From the NCBI GenBank assembly GCA_033239525.1, contig BSYO01000024.1, forward strand, positions 9,013,991 to 9,077,990: DNA of 64,000 bases, given 5' to 3'. The notes beneath the pieces are model-generated. The model had not been told where the DNA came from, searched no databases, and was given only the letters and a program-made list of their open reading frames with translations. The DNA is from Nepenthes gracilis. Lineage: Eukaryota > Streptophyta > Magnoliopsida > Caryophyllales > Nepenthaceae. Below, piece by piece: positions 33,361-46,679 of this stretch; position 1 is the first letter of the stretch; each line of letters opens with the position of its first letter. The position numbers and the translations under genes were made by a program.

Positions 33361-35320
33361 GATGCTAAAGTGGATCCATCGGTGGTCAAAGGTAATATAC
33401 AAATATTTGATTCTAAGGCTCATATTTTGATTGATCCCGGAATATGTATTTTTTGTGGCCCCTAAATTTGTTTACAATTTTTGTGTACCTCCCCAATTTC
33501 TGGAATGTGCATTGATAGTGTCTATCTCGGTAGGTAAATTTTTATTTGCTGATATTATATATCCTTGGTGTCTGATTTGGGTCTGTGGATATGAATTGTT
33601 GACGGAATTAATTTCGCTTGATATGTCAAACTTTGATATTATTTTAAGAATGGATTAGTTAGCGTGTTATCATACTAGTGTAGATTTCTTTAGTGAGATT
33701 ATTCTGCTCTACATTTTGAGTTATAAATCTTTTGAGTTTTAAGGAAGAGTTGGAAGGGAGATGACGGAATTGATTTTGATTTTGCATGTGAGTCATTCGA
33801 TGAAAGAAGGGTGCCGAGCTTATTTGGTCTATATGACTAGATTCAGGAGTCATACTGTGGCCATTGAGGAGATTCCGATCATTTGTGAATTAGAGGATAC
33901 TTTTTAAGAGGATTTGCCTAAATTATCTCCTGTCAGAAAATTGAGTTTGCTATTGAGGTTGTGGCGGGATCTATACCGATTTCGAGGGTTCCTTATAAAA
34001 TGGCCCCATTTGAATTGAAAGATTTGAAACATCAATTGTAAGATTAATTAGAGAAAGGTTTTATCCGGTTAAGTGTTTTACCATGGGTTGCTCCGGTACT
34101 TTTTGTGAGGAAGAAAGACGGATTGATAAGGTTATGTGTGGATTATCACAAATTGAATAGGACCACGGTCAATAGTAAGTATCTCCTCCTGAGAATAGAT
34201 GATTTATTTGACTAGTTGTAAGGAGTTTAGATGTTTTTCAAGATTGATCTACGTTCAGGATACAACAAGTTGAGGATTAAGTGGGAGGATGTGCCCAAGA
34301 TGGCTTTCAGGACAAGATACGGCCATTATAAATTTTTGGTGATACCTTTTGGGTTGACAAATGCACAAACATCTTTTATGGATCTTAAGAATCGGATTTT
34401 TCAGCCATACTTAGATCAATTTGTGGTGACTTTTATTGATAATATTTTAATTTATTTGAGAAGCTTTGAAGAACATGAAACCATTTTGAGGATTGTGCTA
34501 TATATTTTGAAGGAAATGTAATTATTTGCTAAATTAAATAAATGCGGACTTTGATTGGAGGAGGTGTCATTCTTGGGGCATATTATTTCTAAAGGTGGAG
34601 TGTCTATGGATCCGAAGAATGTTAAAGTGGTGGCAAATTGGGATAGGTCGACTAATATCATGGAGGTATGTAGTTTATTGGATCTAGCCAACTATTATAG
34701 GCAATTTGTTGAGAATTTCTCGAAAATTGTGGTGCCATTAACGCACTTGATGCAGTAAATAGTTTTCATTTGGGATGAGGATTGTGAGAAGAGCTTCCAA
34801 GAATTGAATAATAGATTGACATCGGTGCCAAATTTATCGATTCATTTTAGATCAAGAAGATTTGTGGTATATTGTGATACTCCAAGAAATGTTTGGGTTA
34901 TGTGTTGATATAGTGTGACCGGGTGGTTACTTATAGGTCAAGACAGTTAAAGGTCCATGAACAGAACTACCCATCCATGATTTGGAATTGGCGGCTGTGA
35001 TTTTTACGTTGAAGATTTGGAGAAATTATTTCTATGGAGCGAAGTTTGTGATATATTTGGATTATAAGAGTTTAAAGTATTTATTTTCAAAGGAGTTAAA
35101 CACGAGGTGGCGTAGGTGGATGGATTTGTTGAAGGATCATGATTGTGAATATCAGCCTAGGAAGATGAATAAAGTTATTGATACTTTGGGTCAGAAGTCT
35201 TCAAGTTTGATAACCCATTTAATGATTAAGGAATGGGAGATATTAAATAGAATAAAGAGTTGCACTATTTGGTTATACTCGTTAAGGTCGAGGATGATGT
35301 TGTCATATCTCTAAGTGTAA
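33361..35320 (+). pseudogene. Element C protease, RT and RNase H (degenerate)
   Basis: Protease: VVKGNIQIFDSKAHILIDPG (about 33,385), with Pro in place of the usual Ser/Thr of the D-S/T-G triad. RT: PYKMAPFELK (about 33,990), [17 protein letters not shown] (about 34,098), [19 protein letters not shown] (34,231), [20 protein letters not shown], and the active site FIDN (34,431-34,443) instead of FIDD. It continues with FLGHIISKGGVSMDP (34,570) and LLDLANYYRQFVENFSKI. RNase H: VYCDTPRN-like text (about 34,870) and LELAAVIFTLKIWRNYFYG (34,985) with LKYLFSKELNTRWRRWMDLL. Several single-base changes split this into ORFs of 60-110 codons. Confidence 0.92.
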
Positions 35321-35323
35321 CCT

Positions 35324-36503
35324 TTGATTTTGGAGAGAATTAAGGAAAGTCAGATAAGTAACCCATACTTGATGGAACTTGCCAAAGATTTAGGTGACGA
35401 GTTACGGGTGGATTTTAATATACGAGTAGATGGGATTCTTTGCATTCGAGATATGAATTGTGTTCCAAATATTATGGAGTTAAAGGAGAAAATTTTGAAT
35501 GAGACTTAAGATCAAAATATACGATTCATCTTAGAGTAAGTAAGATGTATCAAGATATGGTAAAAAATTTCTGCTAGCGGAATATGAGGTAGGAGATTGA
35601 GACATTTGTGAAAAAGTGCATTGTGTGTCAATAAGTGAAAGTTGAGTGTAAGAAACTTCTTCTAATATTTTTGCACCCTTTGCCAATTTTTAGTTGAAAA
35701 TGAGAGTATATTACGATAGATTTTGTTTTCAGTTTGTCTAGGATGGTGAGGAATTTGGAACTAATTTAGGTGATTATGGATAGATTGACAAAAGTAGCTC
35801 ATTTCTTACCAATAAAGATGACATATTCAAGAGACAAGTTAGCTCATCTATATATTAATGATATTATAAGGCTACACGGTATTCCGACTATGATAGTTTT
35901 CAATCATAATTCAAGACTTGTATCAAAATTTTGAGAAAATTTACATAAGTAGTTAGGTACCAAATTGAAATTTAGTATAGCATTTCATCCCTAAAGAGAT
36001 GGTCAATCAAAGATGACCATCTAGATTTTGAAGAATATGTTGAGGATATTAGTTTTGGAGATAAAAGAAAATTGAGATAATTATTTGTCACTAGTACCAT
36101 TTATTTACAATAATAGTTATTAGTTGAGTATTGAGATGGTCCTTTTGAGGCTTTATATGGACGAAGATGTAGGCCATCTATCAATTAGAAAGAAATTGGC
36201 GATTGTAGGTTTTTGGATCATGATATTATTTAAGACACTTTAGACAATAACAAAATTATTCGAGATTGGCTGATTTTGGCTCAAAATTATCAGAAGAGTC
36301 ATGCTAATAGAAGAAAGTCCAACTTGAAGTGTGATATAGGTGATCATGTGTTTCTAAAAGTATCTTTGAGGAAAGGAATTTTGAGGTTTGGGGTGAAAGG
36401 TAAATTAAAACTGAGGTTCATTGGACCATTTGGGATTTTACAGCGAGTCGAAGAGGTGGCCTATATATTAGCTTTATCCATTGAGTTTGGTGAATTATCA
36501 TGA
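35324..36503 (+). pseudogene. Element C integrase (degenerate)
   Basis: Pre-zinc linker to 35,509 (LCIRDMNCVPN), zinc finger KKCIVCQ (about 35,612), core TIDFVFSLS (about 35,713), MDRLTKVAHFLPIKMTYS (35,779), INDIIRLHGIPTMIVFN (about 35,855), and AFHP (about 35,980). The C-terminal GDHVFLKVSLRKGILRFG with KGKLKLRFIGPF (36,340-36,430) is the GPY/F-type domain. The second catalytic Asp is Asn (VFN in place of VSD). Stops interrupt the core. Confidence 0.88.
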
Positions 36504-36509
36504 TATAAT

Positions 36510-36770
36510 TCATATTTTTATATTGAGGAAGTATATATATGATCCTTTGCATGTAATCGAGTTTGAGCCACTATAGATTGATGAGAATTTGACTTATATT
36601 GAGGTTTTGGTTTAGATTTCTGATTAAAGGGATCAGGTATTGAGGAACAAGGCAATTCCATTGGTTAAGATGCTTTGGGTGAATCACTCAATCGAGGAAG
36701 TAATGTGGAAGTGCGATGATGAAGTCTAAGAGAAATATTCCTATTTGTTTGAGTATTGAGATACGTAAAT
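36510..36770 (+). pseudogene. Element C chromodomain and 3' border
   Basis: Reads DPLHVIEFEPL, IDENLTYIEVLVQISD (about 36,578), VLRNKAIPLVKMLWVNHSIE (36,638-36,697) and EVMWKCDDE. This is the short C-terminal chromodomain of Tekay/Del chromoviruses, which steers insertion to heterochromatin. Stops interrupt it. LRMNFL and the purine tract AGTGGAGAGT lead into the 3' LTR. Confidence 0.82.
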
Positions 36771-36804
36771 TTTGAGGATGAATTTTTTACAATGAGTGGA
36801 GAGT

Positions 36805-38676
36805 TGTAATGCCCAACTTTTCATTTGATTTATTTTGAAAATAAATGTTATTTTTGGTATATTGGATGCAATGAAATTAATTATATATTATGAAGTTGTA
36901 AAAGAATTTTGAGTAGCAAGCAGGTGCCTGATGTGTGCCCAAGAAGTGACTGAGTACCGAATGTCAAGGGTTTGTGCTCAAGGGCCTCCTGAGGTAGCGC
37001 TCGAGCATCGAATGCCATGGGCAGGCACTCGAGGCAGGCTTGAGTGGCGCTTGAGCGCCGGTGGCCTTTTTAAGGTGGGGTTGTGGCACTGTTCATCATT
37101 TTGCACGGGAGAAACAAGAGAAGAGAGAGGGGGAGAAAGAGCAGAGAGGAAGAAGATAAGTGGTAGGTCAAAGTATTCTTTTATCAGATCTACTTCGTAG
37201 AAAATTAAAGTATCCTTATACCTTATCATTGGTTTATTTTTGTATATGATAAGTTTTGTATATGTTTTAGAGGTTTAATATTTACACATGATATTTTTAT
37301 TTAGCTTATTTGTCTCCTTCGTGCTTGCATATTATTTTTACCAATTGTTTAGAGCTTTTGCTTGGGATTTATGAATATTTGAGAGTTTTGTTATTTTACC
37401 AAAAAATTGATAAAGATTTGAAACTATATATTTATGTATTAGTATATCTGGTATAGAAAAAGTTATAAAACTTATATTGGTTGTGCATTTATACACATGT
37501 ATTGCTATATATGGCATTAGTTGCAAAGCATAGTAAACTTGAGTGGAAAAAGCAAATTGAACAAAAATTAATATATTTGAATATCCTAATATATATACTA
37601 AATTTGAGGATTGCACCCAATATTGCGGGTGATAAAATATAGTGAGTATATTCTTTATCTATGAGAGAGTATACATAGACGGCCCTACCCATGGTCTAAA
37701 TAGTGGTTGATTTGATTTAAAATTATCGATAATATGTATAATTATTTCTCAAGTTAGTATGTTGGTTTTTAATTCTTCGATTTCGTACATATTTTGTACT
37801 TTTACATTGATTTGTATTTAAACTTCATTTGATATTTGCAAGCTTACCCATAATTGGAATTTTGTCAATCTCTTATATTTGGATATATGATTTTGTTCAG
37901 GAATACACTTTGTTCTTATATGATTTCGTTCCAAACTTTGTTTCGTTCGTTTATAATTTAGATGTGAACTTTGTTTTGGATTAGTATATGTTTCATATGG
38001 ATTATGATATGATTTGAATTACATGGTTTCGATTTGGATCACTTTTGTTCAGTATACGTCCTAATGGGACCATATTTCGAGATGGACTATGATTTGAATA
38101 CGATACCATCTTCAAACTTTCGATATCGAATTTTTGAATTTATATCTTTTATACAATTTGAATATGTTTATAAACCCTCCCCTTAATTTTGGACATTACT
38201 GTTTATTATATAATATAAATACTTGTTGATCCTTAGGTTCACGTTTTCACTTTTTATGCCTTCAAATTAGTGGGTTTGGATACAGTGCATGAGCTTAAAT
38301 GTGATCTGATTGTTGTTCGTCATTTGATATGTTTAGTTTTAATTTTGGACTAGATTTGCATCAGATTTATTTTTGGGTATTGAGACTGGTCAATTGTAGG
38401 CCTTTGGTTTGTACGGGACTCGTTGGGTTGTGTATATTTGATTATTTATAGTTAGTTGTCCCTCCTTTATAATATTGTGTAGTAGGTCATTGTTTTATTA
38501 TCCGAATGGATATCCGATGAGATTCTATGTGTGTCATTATTATGGTTGTTAATTATGGTTGTTATATTGAGTTTTATGGCACCATGTTCAAATTTTGTTG
38601 ATTATTATTTTATTATTTTAAAATTTTAATTTTTTAAAATAATTATTTAGACCTATTTTGATTCAAATTTGTGATA
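36805..38676 (+). repeat. Element C 3' LTR
   Basis: Starts TGTAATGCCCAAC and ends TTTGTGATA, followed by TAGAT. It aligns with the 5' LTR throughout. The GC patch at 36,940-37,065 has CTCGAG/CTTGAG-like hexamers at irregular spacing. Confidence 0.93.
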
Positions 38677-38681
38677 TAGAT

Positions 38682-40757
38682 TGTCCTATCAACTTAGCCA
38701 ATTGAGGAAGAGGACTTTTTCTTCTATTTTCACATATCATACAAAGGCTAGTCTGGAGTGCAAAAGTTGGCATATTACATCAATAAAGTCATGATTGATC
38801 TCAAAACACAAATATATAGCTATAAAAATAAGGGCATTGTATTTATTATTACTGCAAGGAAGCTTTAATCATATTTGTCGTCTTATATAATAGTTGTCAT
38901 GATGGCTCAACCTCTTAGGAGGATCTCATAGAAGCTAAAATGTGTCAAGTCCGCTAATCAAGTGATCCATTGAATTAGGTGAATTTGATATTGAGATCAA
39001 TATTAAAACTATTATAAAAAGTTGAGCTCTGATAAATTTTATTATCAAAAATACTGTTTTGGACAATATTAAATGAAATACTACATCTATGTTATCTAGA
39101 GTCGGATCCACTAACTTATCCAAACTACCATGCCAAATGTAAATAAAGCATCCTATGAAGTTGGTAATGGGACCGACATAGTTCTCACCTTTGCTGAGGC
39201 AACCAATAATGTAGCGAAACATGAATGCCTAATCACCAAACTTTAATGAGCTAATGAATATTTTGTCCAAAGTCATACAATGATTTGGAGCTAAAGGTGA
39301 ATCCAATTCTCACTAATTTTGAGATGAATAAGGATGATATTACTCAATATTTGTAAACTCTAGGTCCTCGTACTTACTTTGGAAAATGCACAATTATTTG
39401 CATTCCTTGATAGAAAATAAGAATGCAAACCACTTATCCAAAATGGAAACTCATGAACCTTTTGATGATCATTGAAAAGAAATAAGAGATTCTAAAATAG
39501 CCAAGCATTAACTAATGAAAAGAGATTCTCCTAGATCACAAATGAGATCACTTGGATAAACTCTTAGTTGAACTATTTACAATACAAGAGATTGCCAAGA
39601 ACAAATTAGAAACAAAAAGGATTTCCGAAATAGCTAGCTGGTATGTGAATATAGATGGAGCCTTATATTGCCCCAGTTTCTAAACCCCATGCATAGATGT
39701 TTGACTCTAACAAAACCAACTATAACTTTAGAGAGGTTCATTTGCGCATATGTATTGCTCATTGATGTAGAAATATTTTTGTGTTCAAGATCATTAAAAA
39801 GGGATAATTTTGACCAATTCTAAAATATGGCTCTTTGGATTTTGTCAAAAATACAACAAATACCACATCAATGGCAACATCCCAAAATAGCCTTTTATGG
39901 AAATAATGGCATTACAAAGTCCTTGGCTGGGGTTGGACATACTTGGACCCTTCCTGGTAGCCTAGGGTAGCACAAATTCATTAGTTTTGGGATCAATTAC
40001 ATTACCAAGTGGTAGAAGCAATGTCTTTGGTGAATATGACATAACACCATGCTACCAAATTAGCGAGACAAAAACATTATTTACTAATTTAATATCCCAA
40101 ATGTGACAATCATTAATAATGGAAACTAATTTTCAAATCACACAATATTGTCAAGGCTTAAAGAGTCAAATCATTCACACATCTTTGTCATATCCACAAG
40201 CTAACAGTCCAGCTGATGTGAGAATTGAACCCTTCTTAATAGGTTATTGGCAAAGTTGGACAAAGTAGGAAATCTTAATTAGATGAACTCCCAAGAGTGT
40301 TGTGGGCTTACCAACTAACGCCAAGGGAGACAACTGAAGAAGCACCTTACAACATTTTGCTTTGACGCAAAAGCTATCATCTCGGTAGAGATTTGATTGC
40401 CTATCCCATGAACCAGGAATTACACTCTCATTCAAACTGTGCAGCTCTTTAGGCAACATCTAGATCTATTGGATGAAACCAAAAGTATGGGTGCTCATTC
40501 AAATAGCAATATTCCAACAAAAAATGGAATATTATTACAATCACATGATGAAGGTAAGAATAGTCAAAATAGATGACTTAATTTTTTAAAATATTAAAGC
40601 CATCTGAAAAACAGTCATAAGGATAACTTATTTCCAATTTAGGAATATCTATTCTTAGTAGTAACCCACTCCAAAATAGGGCATACTAACTACGTATTCG
40701 GGCTAGCAAACCAGTGCCTAGATTTAGAACACTCTTCACATGAAGAAATACTATTAA
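38682..40757 (+). pseudogene. Element D, piece 3: Tat-type RNase H and integrase (degenerate)
   Basis: Text in mixed + frames: SIELGEFDIEINI (about 38,970), FAEATNNVAKHECLI (about 39,190, family F.ATNN.AEYEALI), YLHSLIENKNANHLSKME (about 39,396), then HPKMAFYGNNGITKSLA and WTLPGSLG (39,885-39,965), FGINYITKW (about 39,988), NNGN (about 40,113), SYPQANSPADVRIE (40,188-40,230), VLWAYQLT-like text (about 40,300), and NLHMKKYY-like text ending at a stop near 40,755. This is the second RNase H and integrase of a Tat element in order. It is far more decayed than element E. Confidence 0.75.
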
Positions 40758-41770
40758 CAGGATTGCTCACTTAGATGATAGCAACACTAAATAGAGATAT
40801 GCATATCCCAAAAGTTTGCATAATGGAATTGCAATGAGTATAATATAATTTCATGAGATTATGAATAAAACAACTCAATTTTTCTTTTATTTACGGTCAT
40901 CAAATTTATATGCCTATTTGTATGGTAATTGTTAGTAAATACAATCAAACAATGACCTGGTTAACCCTTGGTCAAGCAATTGTCTCTAACTAATTGACTC
41001 GTTAAAGCATCAATCACATAAAATGATCATTTTTGACGTAAGTCTTAAATTACTCTATAACCATTAGGATGATCTAATATAAGTCTCAAAAGCTCAATAC
41101 TTAATTCTGTGTATAAATTCTGTAAAAAAAATTAAAAATTTAGTACTTATAAATTCATTGCAATCAGTCAGCTGTAAGGGTATCCAAATCTCAAGGGCTA
41201 AATATCAAGGACGTAGTGACGTGTAAGCATCAATGGAGTCAACTAAGGACATCTTATTGGAGCCCAGAACAACAAATCTTCTTCAATCATAGAGATGTGG
41301 GCATCACTTCTCATTAGAGCCTAAGGAGGTGGGTGCAACTTTTATTGGTCACTCCCATGAGGTCAGTCGTTATAGGACCAGGCTGGCACCACCTCTCCTT
41401 TGGAAGCCAATCTTGCTAATTTTCCATTGCTGGTAATCTTTTTAATATATGCTTACCTTTTGCCTTTTGTGAGGCAGTCTCGCTACTCATTTACAATGGC
41501 GATGTCACCGAGTCGCTAGGCCTCTTGCTAACTTGGCCTTGTGATTTGGCCCATCTTGTCACTTTGGTAATGTCAGGAGCCTCAACCACCAGGTTGCCTC
41601 AGCACCACCCCCTTGGGTGCTTCGACTTGGTAGTCTTCTTATACTTAACCTGCTGTGGTGCACCTCTGCTGTTGGTTTGTTAATCTTCTGGAGCTTGAGT
41701 CACAATGTATCGCTTAGGCATAATTGTGGGCCCTGATCCCTGGCCTTGTCCCTTTATGCCCCAATTTTTG
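40758..41770. other. Probable 3' non-coding end of element D
   Basis: No coding motif. The part 41,160-41,770 is clearly richer in G+C than what follows and ends near GGCCCTGATCCC. It may hold the remains of the element D 3' LTR, but the partner lies outside the window, so this cannot be confirmed. Confidence 0.35.
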
Positions 41771-41864
41771 TTATCCGGATCTTTAATATTCTTGAACACT
41801 ATCAATATATCCGGATTCAAACTTTATCAAATTTTTATCTGACCTTATCGGTTATTATAGGATC

Positions 41865-42035
41865 TCCACAAAAATTATATATCTATAAATTTATTCAGTT
41901 ATAATTGATGCATATAAAGTTAGTTTATCATGGGAAATATCTTATTGTTTACAAAAGTTATATATCTATAAATTTACTCTATTATAATTGACCCATATAA
42001 AAGTTAGTCTATCATGAAAAATATCATATATTTTT
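41865..42035. repeat. 83-bp tandem duplication
   Basis: TTATATATCTATAAATTTA followed by similar text ending ATCAT-G-AAATATC occurs at 41,875 and 41,958, two copies 83 bp apart with scattered differences. No known element recognised. Confidence 0.8.
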
Positions 42036-45000
42036 AATTGTTTATTTTTAATATATAAAGGCATGTGACTTTTTTCTTCCCATCTAGTATGTGTGTACGA
42101 TGTTTTTGATACTCGATTATCATTGAACTGAAATACAAACTAGAAACCCAATTAGTATTATTTGAAGTGGAGTTATTTTAGAATATTGTTTTTTTATATT
42201 TCTTATGTTGAGAATTTCATTTTAATGACTTAGATATTATTTCATTTTAGAATATAAGTTAAATACATATTATATATCATCATAATTCAGACCGTTTATA
42301 TTTTTAGGATGAAATTCTTACAAATGATAATATTTTTTAAAAAAAATTTAAAAAGATTCTAAAAAGACTCAACACAGCAACCAAAAGCGGTGAATTAGTG
42401 TGCAAGATGAATTGGTAGGCTCTCCATTTTCTTCCATATCCTAACAATGGGATTTTTTTTTGCTGAATTTCACACTGAATAATCTTCACTAGACTTTAGT
42501 CTAAAAGCTAAAAATTATTATCTAACTAATTTATTCTCCTAATAAAAAAAAGGGACAGTAATTCTCTTTCCTGTGTTATTAATGAATTTTATATCAATCA
42601 TACAAAATAGTGTGGACATGTTGTCTTTGCTTGTCAATGTTGACATGTCTGAGTAGGTTTTGAAGTTTGTGACTAAGCGCCTTCCAACTTACTTCTCCTT
42701 ATTATTATTAACCCCTCATACATGAAATAATAGTGACCCACGGAATTAATCAACAACACTTAAAATATTTCATAAAATTTAAATAAGATACATAAGTACT
42801 AATAATTGTATTGAATTTCTTAGTAGTTTTACTAAATATTTTTAATTGATCTGGTAACATTTATTTTTAAAATTAAGTGACTCAATTATTTCGGTGAAAC
42901 TGATTACATTTGGACAATTTTTCTATAAAATATTAATTGTTCAAATGTATTATGTTAAAAATATTAAAATTATAAACTTATTAATCACATTAATTAAAAA
43001 AGCTTTTAATTCAAAAATTTAAGCCATGCAATCAAAGGAAACTAAAAGTCCAATTTAAGCTAGTAGTATTTGATTTGAATCATAAGTAACTGGTGAAGGG
43101 GCTTATTTTGACTGCATAATATGAAAATTACTATACTACATAAATTTACATTATAGTATGAATAATACCATTGATAATATGTGTTAAGTTGAAGATTTTC
43201 AACTATACTTTGGCAAATGGCATGAGTGCCATGTCATTGTTCAATTTAATTTATTAATTAATTAATTTATTTTTTGCGGCAAGGAGGAGAAAACGACATC
43301 TCTTTAAGAGATGAAGCCCCTATATTTTCTCAGATCTTAGCTGTTAATTTTTAAATAGGCACCTGTTATTTAAATACTATTTTAAAAATTAAAAATTAAT
43401 TAAAATAAGTTATTTTAAAATGGATAACTTATAACCGTCTATTTAAAAATTTATTAATATAATTTAAAATTTTAATATATATATATATATATATATTATT
43501 GGAAATGTAATCCCTTCAAACCCAGATAGGCCAAAGAGAAGTGTTGAATAGGTGCATGGGACAATAAAGTTGGAACTGTTATCCATGTGCGCATGCAGGT
43601 AAAGACAGTGCAAGATTAATGCCGCCGAAGTAATTATTCATATTTGAGTAGATGCCAGTTTGGAGGATCACTGCTGTCAATGAACTCAATTAGATAGACC
43701 ATTATCAACCTTATATATAGAAATTATTCATACCATTTTTTATGATTTTAAATTCCGTCAATTTGATATAAGGCTTGGCAGAAAAAATATATCAAAATAT
43801 TGACAAATTAACCAGATTATTTAGGTAGACCGGCTTATTAAACTTCTATTAAAATAGACTTTATAAAAATAACAGTGGACTAGGGCTAAGGCCGTGTGCA
43901 AAAAGAGAGAAAAAGGCGTATAAAGCTGAGTGCTTTTGTTTTTAAAAAATTTTTACCAACTTGTTAACTCATCAATTTTTGATTAGAGGAGTTGGATTTA
44001 GATTTTAGTCATTTTATCAAAATTAAAGCATAATTAACCTTGAAAAAATTTCACAACAGATATCATTGTTAGGAATAATAATAGGTCATATATAGCTAGA
44101 AGGAGAGTTATCATTAAATATAAATTAATATGCTAAACCCATAATCTATGTCCAAATCAAAATCATAACATTTTAGGCATAATAAAGATCCTGTATTTTA
44201 TAAAATAGTATTAAATATTTGACAACATAGTTCTTACCATACTAGAAGGAATAATTCTTACTTACTAATTTGTATTGTTTAACCAAATTTAATTTGAATT
44301 GTTCTTAAATCTGACCTAACCCTAACTATGTTGTTCATTTTAAAGTGAAAAGTAAAAATTTAAATTCATTAGTGTAATTTTAATGGATTAAGTTAATTAT
44401 AATAATAAATATTTAATTTTATAATCTTTCTAATATAATTTGGAGCATAAAAATAGTAGTTTTTTCTTTCAATTATCAAATAGAATTTCAAAAATTCTTA
44501 ATATTAAATTTATAAAGTAATTATGCTCTCCACTGTTCTCTAAACACAAATTAAACAAAACCTTACATATATTTTGTTACTTTAAAAGTACAATTTGTGT
44601 TACATAAAACTTAACAAAATACACTTATTAAATTTATAATATGGTTAGATTACTTATATATTATGTTATACTATAATTAATACAAAACCCAACTAAATAA
44701 TGAAGTTTCGTATTTTAGTCAGTTAAGCCTAAACTAAATTAGATCAGATAAAATTCCAAACAATTAATATTGATTTTGTTGGGTTCTAGTAAAATAAACT
44801 CAACTCGGACATTAAAAAAAAAATCTGGATGGAAACAAAATTAGAGACCTAGATGGATGAATGAGTGAATAAATATGGGTCCTAAAATAAAAATGTGAAG
44901 CCAATATACAGGCTCAGAATAATGGGATAATTAGAAGCCATTGCCCGCCTTATCTAGTCAATGAGAAGGCTTTGCACAGACGAGCTGATCAAGAGGCTTT

Positions 45001-46679
45001 AGCTTCATTGTCATGCCAATAGTTGAAAGCTATTTTACTGTTAAAATTCTTTCCTTTACTAACTCGAGCCACATCAATGGCTAGTCAAGTGGTTCACTGA
45101 GAGAACAATGCATTCCGCCTAGCCACTGTCACCATGCCGAACACAAATTTAAGACCCGAATAAGCTCAAATGAATGGAGAATATAAAGAACAAAACTCTC
45201 CCATCTTTCAAAGGATTACATAATCTAAGCAGATTTCAACCTCTACGCTTGTAATACGAAACCCAATAAATTCTATTTTTTTTATAATTGAGTTGTATTA
45301 ATACTTTATATTTATTTAAGTTATTATCTCATTTTTTACTGATTTAAATTTAAAATGAGTCTTTTATAAAAATTCTCCTTAGATTTCTCTCACCTTTAAT
45401 TTTTGCTTATGGTATCTAGAAAATCAGTTTAAAATTTTCAATTATATTCGAATACGGTTAAAAAATCCATATCAAATCGATTTTCTAAGTATGTATTAAA
45501 GTATCGAATTATATGAAGATCTTTTTTCCCCTACCATCTTAGGCATTGGTTATCATCTACTAATCATGGTAATTGTAACTATTTTTTACTGAGAAAAATT
45601 ATCACATAAGAAAATATTTGTTAGTGCTGCCAAACAAACACTCCGAAACTCGTTAGGAATGAAAGAGGGACTCTTAAACCAATTGTCATGTAATTAACCA
45701 GGGAAGGGATTGCCTCTATTTAGAATATTTGCCGTGAAATTGGGGCTCAATTGCTAAAACAAAAAGACTAAAATCAGGCGAGATAACAAATTAAGAGAGA
45801 GTTAAAGTTAATTTTAGTATACTTTCGCATCGACTTACCCAAAAATATATATATTATTTATCATATTTTTTTTATAATTCTCCAACAAATCACTTTCTTA
45901 CATGTGTGACACATTTTTATTTTTATTTTATTTTCGTGCCCTATACGTAAAAACAAAAATTCTAAAAAAGCATACATGGATTAGATAAATCGTACCCCTC
46001 TAATTAAACTATGGAGGACCCCCTAAAATAAAGGGAATTGACTCTTGGCGGGGGGCAAGTTGTGGGGATGGACATGCGAACGACATCGATGATTGCTAGG
46101 GTCTCTTTCTTGAAAAATAAAAATAAAAATATATTTATTATAAATATTATATTATTAATTATTAAAACTATATATAAAATATATCAATAAAGTTTAATAT
46201 ACATGGGAGGAATTACCGGAAATTACTTATTATAAAAATTAGAAGGAAGTTTGGTAAAAAGAGGGGAAAAAAAGACAGGGAAGGGCCCTCTCTAACATAA
46301 AGGAATTGACAATTGAGTTTCTTTGTTATTTCAAGAACATAATTAAGTGATAATATTAAAAAATTAAAGCTAAAAAAAAAAAATTGGTTAACTAAAATAT
46401 TTTTTTTTTTTTTAACTTAATTTTAATCCTTATAATCAGAAGCTTTGGATCCCATCGGTGCCTTTTCCGTTAAACTATGTCCACTTCTAATGAATTGAGA
46501 TGGAGAGCAGGATAAGCTCTCTTTTTATTGGCTATAAACTATAAAGGTATTATCAAACTATTAATCTTCTTTAGCAGGAAAAAATCATTTATTTTATTTC
46601 ATATTTTAATGTAGGATTTCTTATATTATTTATTAGATTAAATTAATTTTCTATGCATTTATGAAGCAAAGCTAGTTTT
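42036..46679. other. AT-rich intergenic DNA, no gene seen
   Basis: No ORF of useful length, no transposon motif and no RNA gene could be supported on either strand over 4.6 kb. A (TA)n microsatellite lies at about 43,473-43,496 and several A or T homopolymers occur (for example 46,373-46,384 and 46,401-46,412). It is the only sizeable part of the window that is not recognisably retrotransposon. Confidence 0.5.

Larger units (their letters stand above)
30314..38676 (+). mobile_element. Element C: complete chromovirus (Tekay/Del-like gypsy), 8.4 kb
   Basis: Two LTRs (1,962 and 1,872 bp), matching 5-bp duplications, and a full domain order gag, protease, RT, RNase H, integrase, chromodomain on the + strand. 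The interior is 4.5 kb, close to a standard autonomous size, but many stops and frame changes break it. The left LTR starts TATAATACCC where the right one keeps TGTAATGCCC. It sits inside the Tat element D between RT and RNase H. Confidence 0.95.

Noticed and set aside
40244..40459. 71-codon minus-strand ORF
   Set aside because: Antisense to the degenerate Tat integrase of element D.
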